From: Oscillospiraceae bacterium
GTDB taxonomy: Bacteria > Bacillota > Clostridia > Oscillospirales > Ruminococcaceae
Assembly: GCA_018110855.1 (NCBI GenBank)
Contig: JAGBFZ010000425.1
Span: 1-7,191 of the forward strand
Direction of reading: 5' to 3'
DNA length: 7,191 bases
Positions 6,052 through 7,191 of the stretch are shown here, one piece after another (position 1 is the stretch's first letter; each line of letters begins with the position of its first letter). The position numbers and the translations under genes were made by a program. The notes beneath the pieces are model-generated. The model was not told where the DNA came from and did no database searches. It saw only the letters and a program-made list of their open reading frames with translations.

Positions 6052-6909
6052 TCATATATGTTCTCCCTGCCTGTTATTCTGTCTGCTTTTTCTGTATTCG
6101 GTTGGCGTCATTCCTGTTACCTTACGAAATGCTCTTGAGAAATAAAGATTATTTTCATAGCCTGCGGAACGGGCGGCAGCGGTAACGGAGATATCCGTTT
6201 CCGAAAGCAGCTTTTTCGCCTGCTCAATTCTGAAATCTATGAGATAATCCGAGGGGGCGGTGTTCAGCTCCGTTCTGAAAAGCCTGAAAAGGGTGCTTCG
6301 GGAAACTGCCGCAGCAGCAGCGATATCATCAACTGATATGGGCAGGGGATAGTTTGCTGCGATATAATCAAGGGCGGCTCTGAGACACTTATGCCGCTCC
6401 TCGCTCCGTTTTGACAGAGGAGAAGTATTTCCCGAGCGCTTCACCAGAGCTGCAAGGAGACGGTAAAGGGTTCCTGTCAGCTCAAGACTGTTATAAAGCT
6501 CCTGCCCGGGATTTTCGGTGATAGCTTCCATCAGGGGCAGGATATCCTCGCCGCAGCCGCTCATTACGGGAGAGTCGGGAGTAAAATCCGTTCTGCTCAG
6601 AATTATTTCCGCGTCAGCTCCTGTGAAATTCACCCATCGGTATTCCCATGGATCGTCGGGATCGGGATAGTACTCTATCTCGGTAAAGGGACGAATAAGG
6701 AAAATATCTCCCGCTGAAAGCTCAAAGTTTCCCTGAGGTGTGCTGTAAACGCCCTTTCCCGATACCACATAGTGTAAGATATACTGCTCTCTTACGCCCT
6801 TGCCCCACCTTTGCGCCGCACTGCACTGCTGATGTCCCGAATAGGTGACGGAGAGGGATACAAATTCCGACGGCAGCGCCTTTACTGCATATTTAAATGC
6901 TTCGTTCAT
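6052..6909 (-). CDS. AraC-family transcriptional regulator, cupin sensor domain
   Basis: This 285-residue cytoplasmic regulator has an N-terminal AraC-type cupin ligand domain at about residues 40-110. It includes GKGVYSTPQGNFELSAGDIFLIRP and the WEYRWVNFTG motif (88-97) common in Firmicutes sugar regulators. The C-terminal double helix-turn-helix domain spans about 178-275. It shows SVDDIAAAAAVSRSTLFRLFR (first HTH) and the family signature AGYENNLYFSRAFRKVTGMTPTEYR (249-273). AAAGGAGG at 6918-6925 supports the ATG at 6909. Position and direction, directly upstream of the sugar transporter operon, suggest it activates that operon when its sugar is present. The inducer is not known. Confidence 0.94.
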   Translation of the reverse strand: MNEAFKYAVKALPSEFVSLSVTYSGHQQCSAAQRWGKGVREQYILHYVVSGKGVYSTPQGNFELSAGDIFLIRPFTEIEYYPDPDDPWEYRWVNFTGADAEIILSRTDFTPDSPVMSGCGEDILPLMEAITENPGQELYNSLELTGTLYRLLAALVKRSGNTSPLSKRSEERHKCLRAALDYIAANYPLPISVDDIAAAAAVSRSTLFRLFRTELNTAPSDYLIDFRIEQAKKLLSETDISVTAAARSAGYENNLYFSRAFRKVTGMTPTEYRKSRQNNRQGEHI

Positions 6910-6941
6910 TTACGTTGCCTCCTTTCTGTACTGTTAAGAAT

Positions 6942-6970
6942 ATTATAGCATATTACGGGTTAGTCGGCAA
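6942..6970 (-). promoter_or_regulatory. promoter of the AraC-family gene
   Basis: On the minus strand TTGCCG (6970-6965) and TATAAT (6947-6942) are 17 bases apart, with an extended -10 TG at 6950-6949. Transcription should start near 6935, giving a short leader before the ATG at 6909. The -35 box abuts the T-rich tail of the upstream gene's terminator. Confidence 0.8.
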
Positions 6971-7015
6971 GAAAAAATAATGCCCACAGAGAAAACAGAC
7001 TGTTTTTTCTGTGGG
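6971..7015 (-). terminator. intrinsic terminator of the upstream minus-strand gene
   Basis: The arms 6983-6998 and 7000-7015 (CCCACAG... and ...CTGTGGG) form a stem of about 15 bp with one wobble pair and a three-base loop. On the minus strand they are followed by CATTATTTTTTC. It lies about 20 bases after the stop codon of the partial gene at 7036-7191 and insulates the AraC gene from it. Confidence 0.88.
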
Positions 7016-7035
7016 TATAGTTGGTTATGGTATGC

Positions 7036-7191
7036 TTATTCGGATATGCCCTTGAATACGCCGTACCTGTTGTAAATTCCTGCTGTGGAGAGACCCGAGA
7101 GCTGCGCCAGTCCCTGAAGCTCGGAGCCTTTCTTTGCCATTTTAGCACCGTAGGAATATGCGCCCTTGAAAAGATTCTTCGCCTGTGAGGG
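7036..7191 (-). CDS. unrecognised protein, C-terminal 51 residues
   Basis: A minus-strand frame is open from the right edge to a TAA at 7038-7036, giving 51 residues that end GIYNRYGVFKGISE. The segment is basic and Gly/Ser-rich: KNLFKGAYSYGAKMAKKGSE, then LQGLAQLSGLSTAGIYN, which could be two amphipathic helices with a turn. I do not recognise the family. Coding status is supported by the frame ending about 20 bases before a strong terminator on the same strand, and by purine-first, G/C-ending codons like those of the neighbouring genes. A competing frame starting at 7148 crosses the terminator stem and is not credible. Confidence 0.65.
   Translation of the reverse strand, partial: PSQAKNLFKGAYSYGAKMAKKGSELQGLAQLSGLSTAGIYNRYGVFKGISE

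Noticed and set aside
5915..6145. Plus-strand open frame in the ABC control region
   Set aside because: It overlaps the AraC 3' end antisense, is built largely from AT-rich regulatory DNA, and has no ribosome site.
6960..7148. 62-residue minus-strand frame through the terminator region
   Set aside because: It reads through the terminator stem and overlaps, in another frame, the better-supported partial gene ending at 7036.
1..7191. A previously undescribed defence or mobile system
   Set aside because: All complete genes belong to standard regulator and transporter families. There are no nucleases, integrases, transposases, toxin-antitoxin pairs or CRISPR-like repeats.

Overview
The window looks like chromosomal DNA of a Gram-positive Clostridia, most likely a gut Ruminococcaceae-type bacterium. 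This is inferred from four things: moderate GC, strong AGGAGG-type ribosome sites with sigma-A-like TTGACA/TATAAT promoters, a lipoprotein-type sugar-binding protein, and permeases without a dedicated ATPase. I see no rRNA, tRNA, insertion sequence, CRISPR array or phage gene.

Layout. (1) 1-299 (-): N-terminal part of a membrane-anchored alpha/beta-hydrolase-like gene, running off the left edge. (2) 300-547: a divergent regulatory region with two back-to-back promoters and tandem GTCGA-type repeats over and downstream of the hydrolase promoter. (3) 548-1186 (+): a TetR-family repressor. (4) 1187-1346: a consensus promoter followed almost at once by a strong intrinsic terminator hairpin. (5) 1347-2762 (+): a MATE-family efflux pump, whose transcripts must pass that hairpin. 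(6) 2783-2811: a terminator shared by the convergent MATE gene and ABC operon. (7) 5875 down to 2822 (-): a three-gene CUT1-type carbohydrate ABC operon (lipoprotein, MalF-like permease, MalG-like permease) with touching or nearly touching reading frames. (8) 5876-6051: its control region, holding an inverted repeat, a palindrome and a pair of direct repeats. (9) 6909 down to 6052 (-): an AraC-family regulator, the probable activator of the transporter. (10) 6910-7035: AraC promoter and the terminator of the next gene. (11) 7191 down to 7036 (-): C-terminal end of an unrecognised gene.

How it fits together. The right half is a sugar-uptake module: an AraC/cupin regulator senses a signal, the lipoprotein binds an oligosaccharide, and two permeases carry it in, powered by an ATPase that must be encoded elsewhere (MsmX-like sharing is the usual arrangement). 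The left half pairs a TetR regulator with a drug/metabolite efflux pump. The protein families are ordinary. The parts most worth testing are non-coding: the terminator-containing MATE leader and the GTCGA repeat array at the hydrolase promoter. I found no convincing new multi-gene system.
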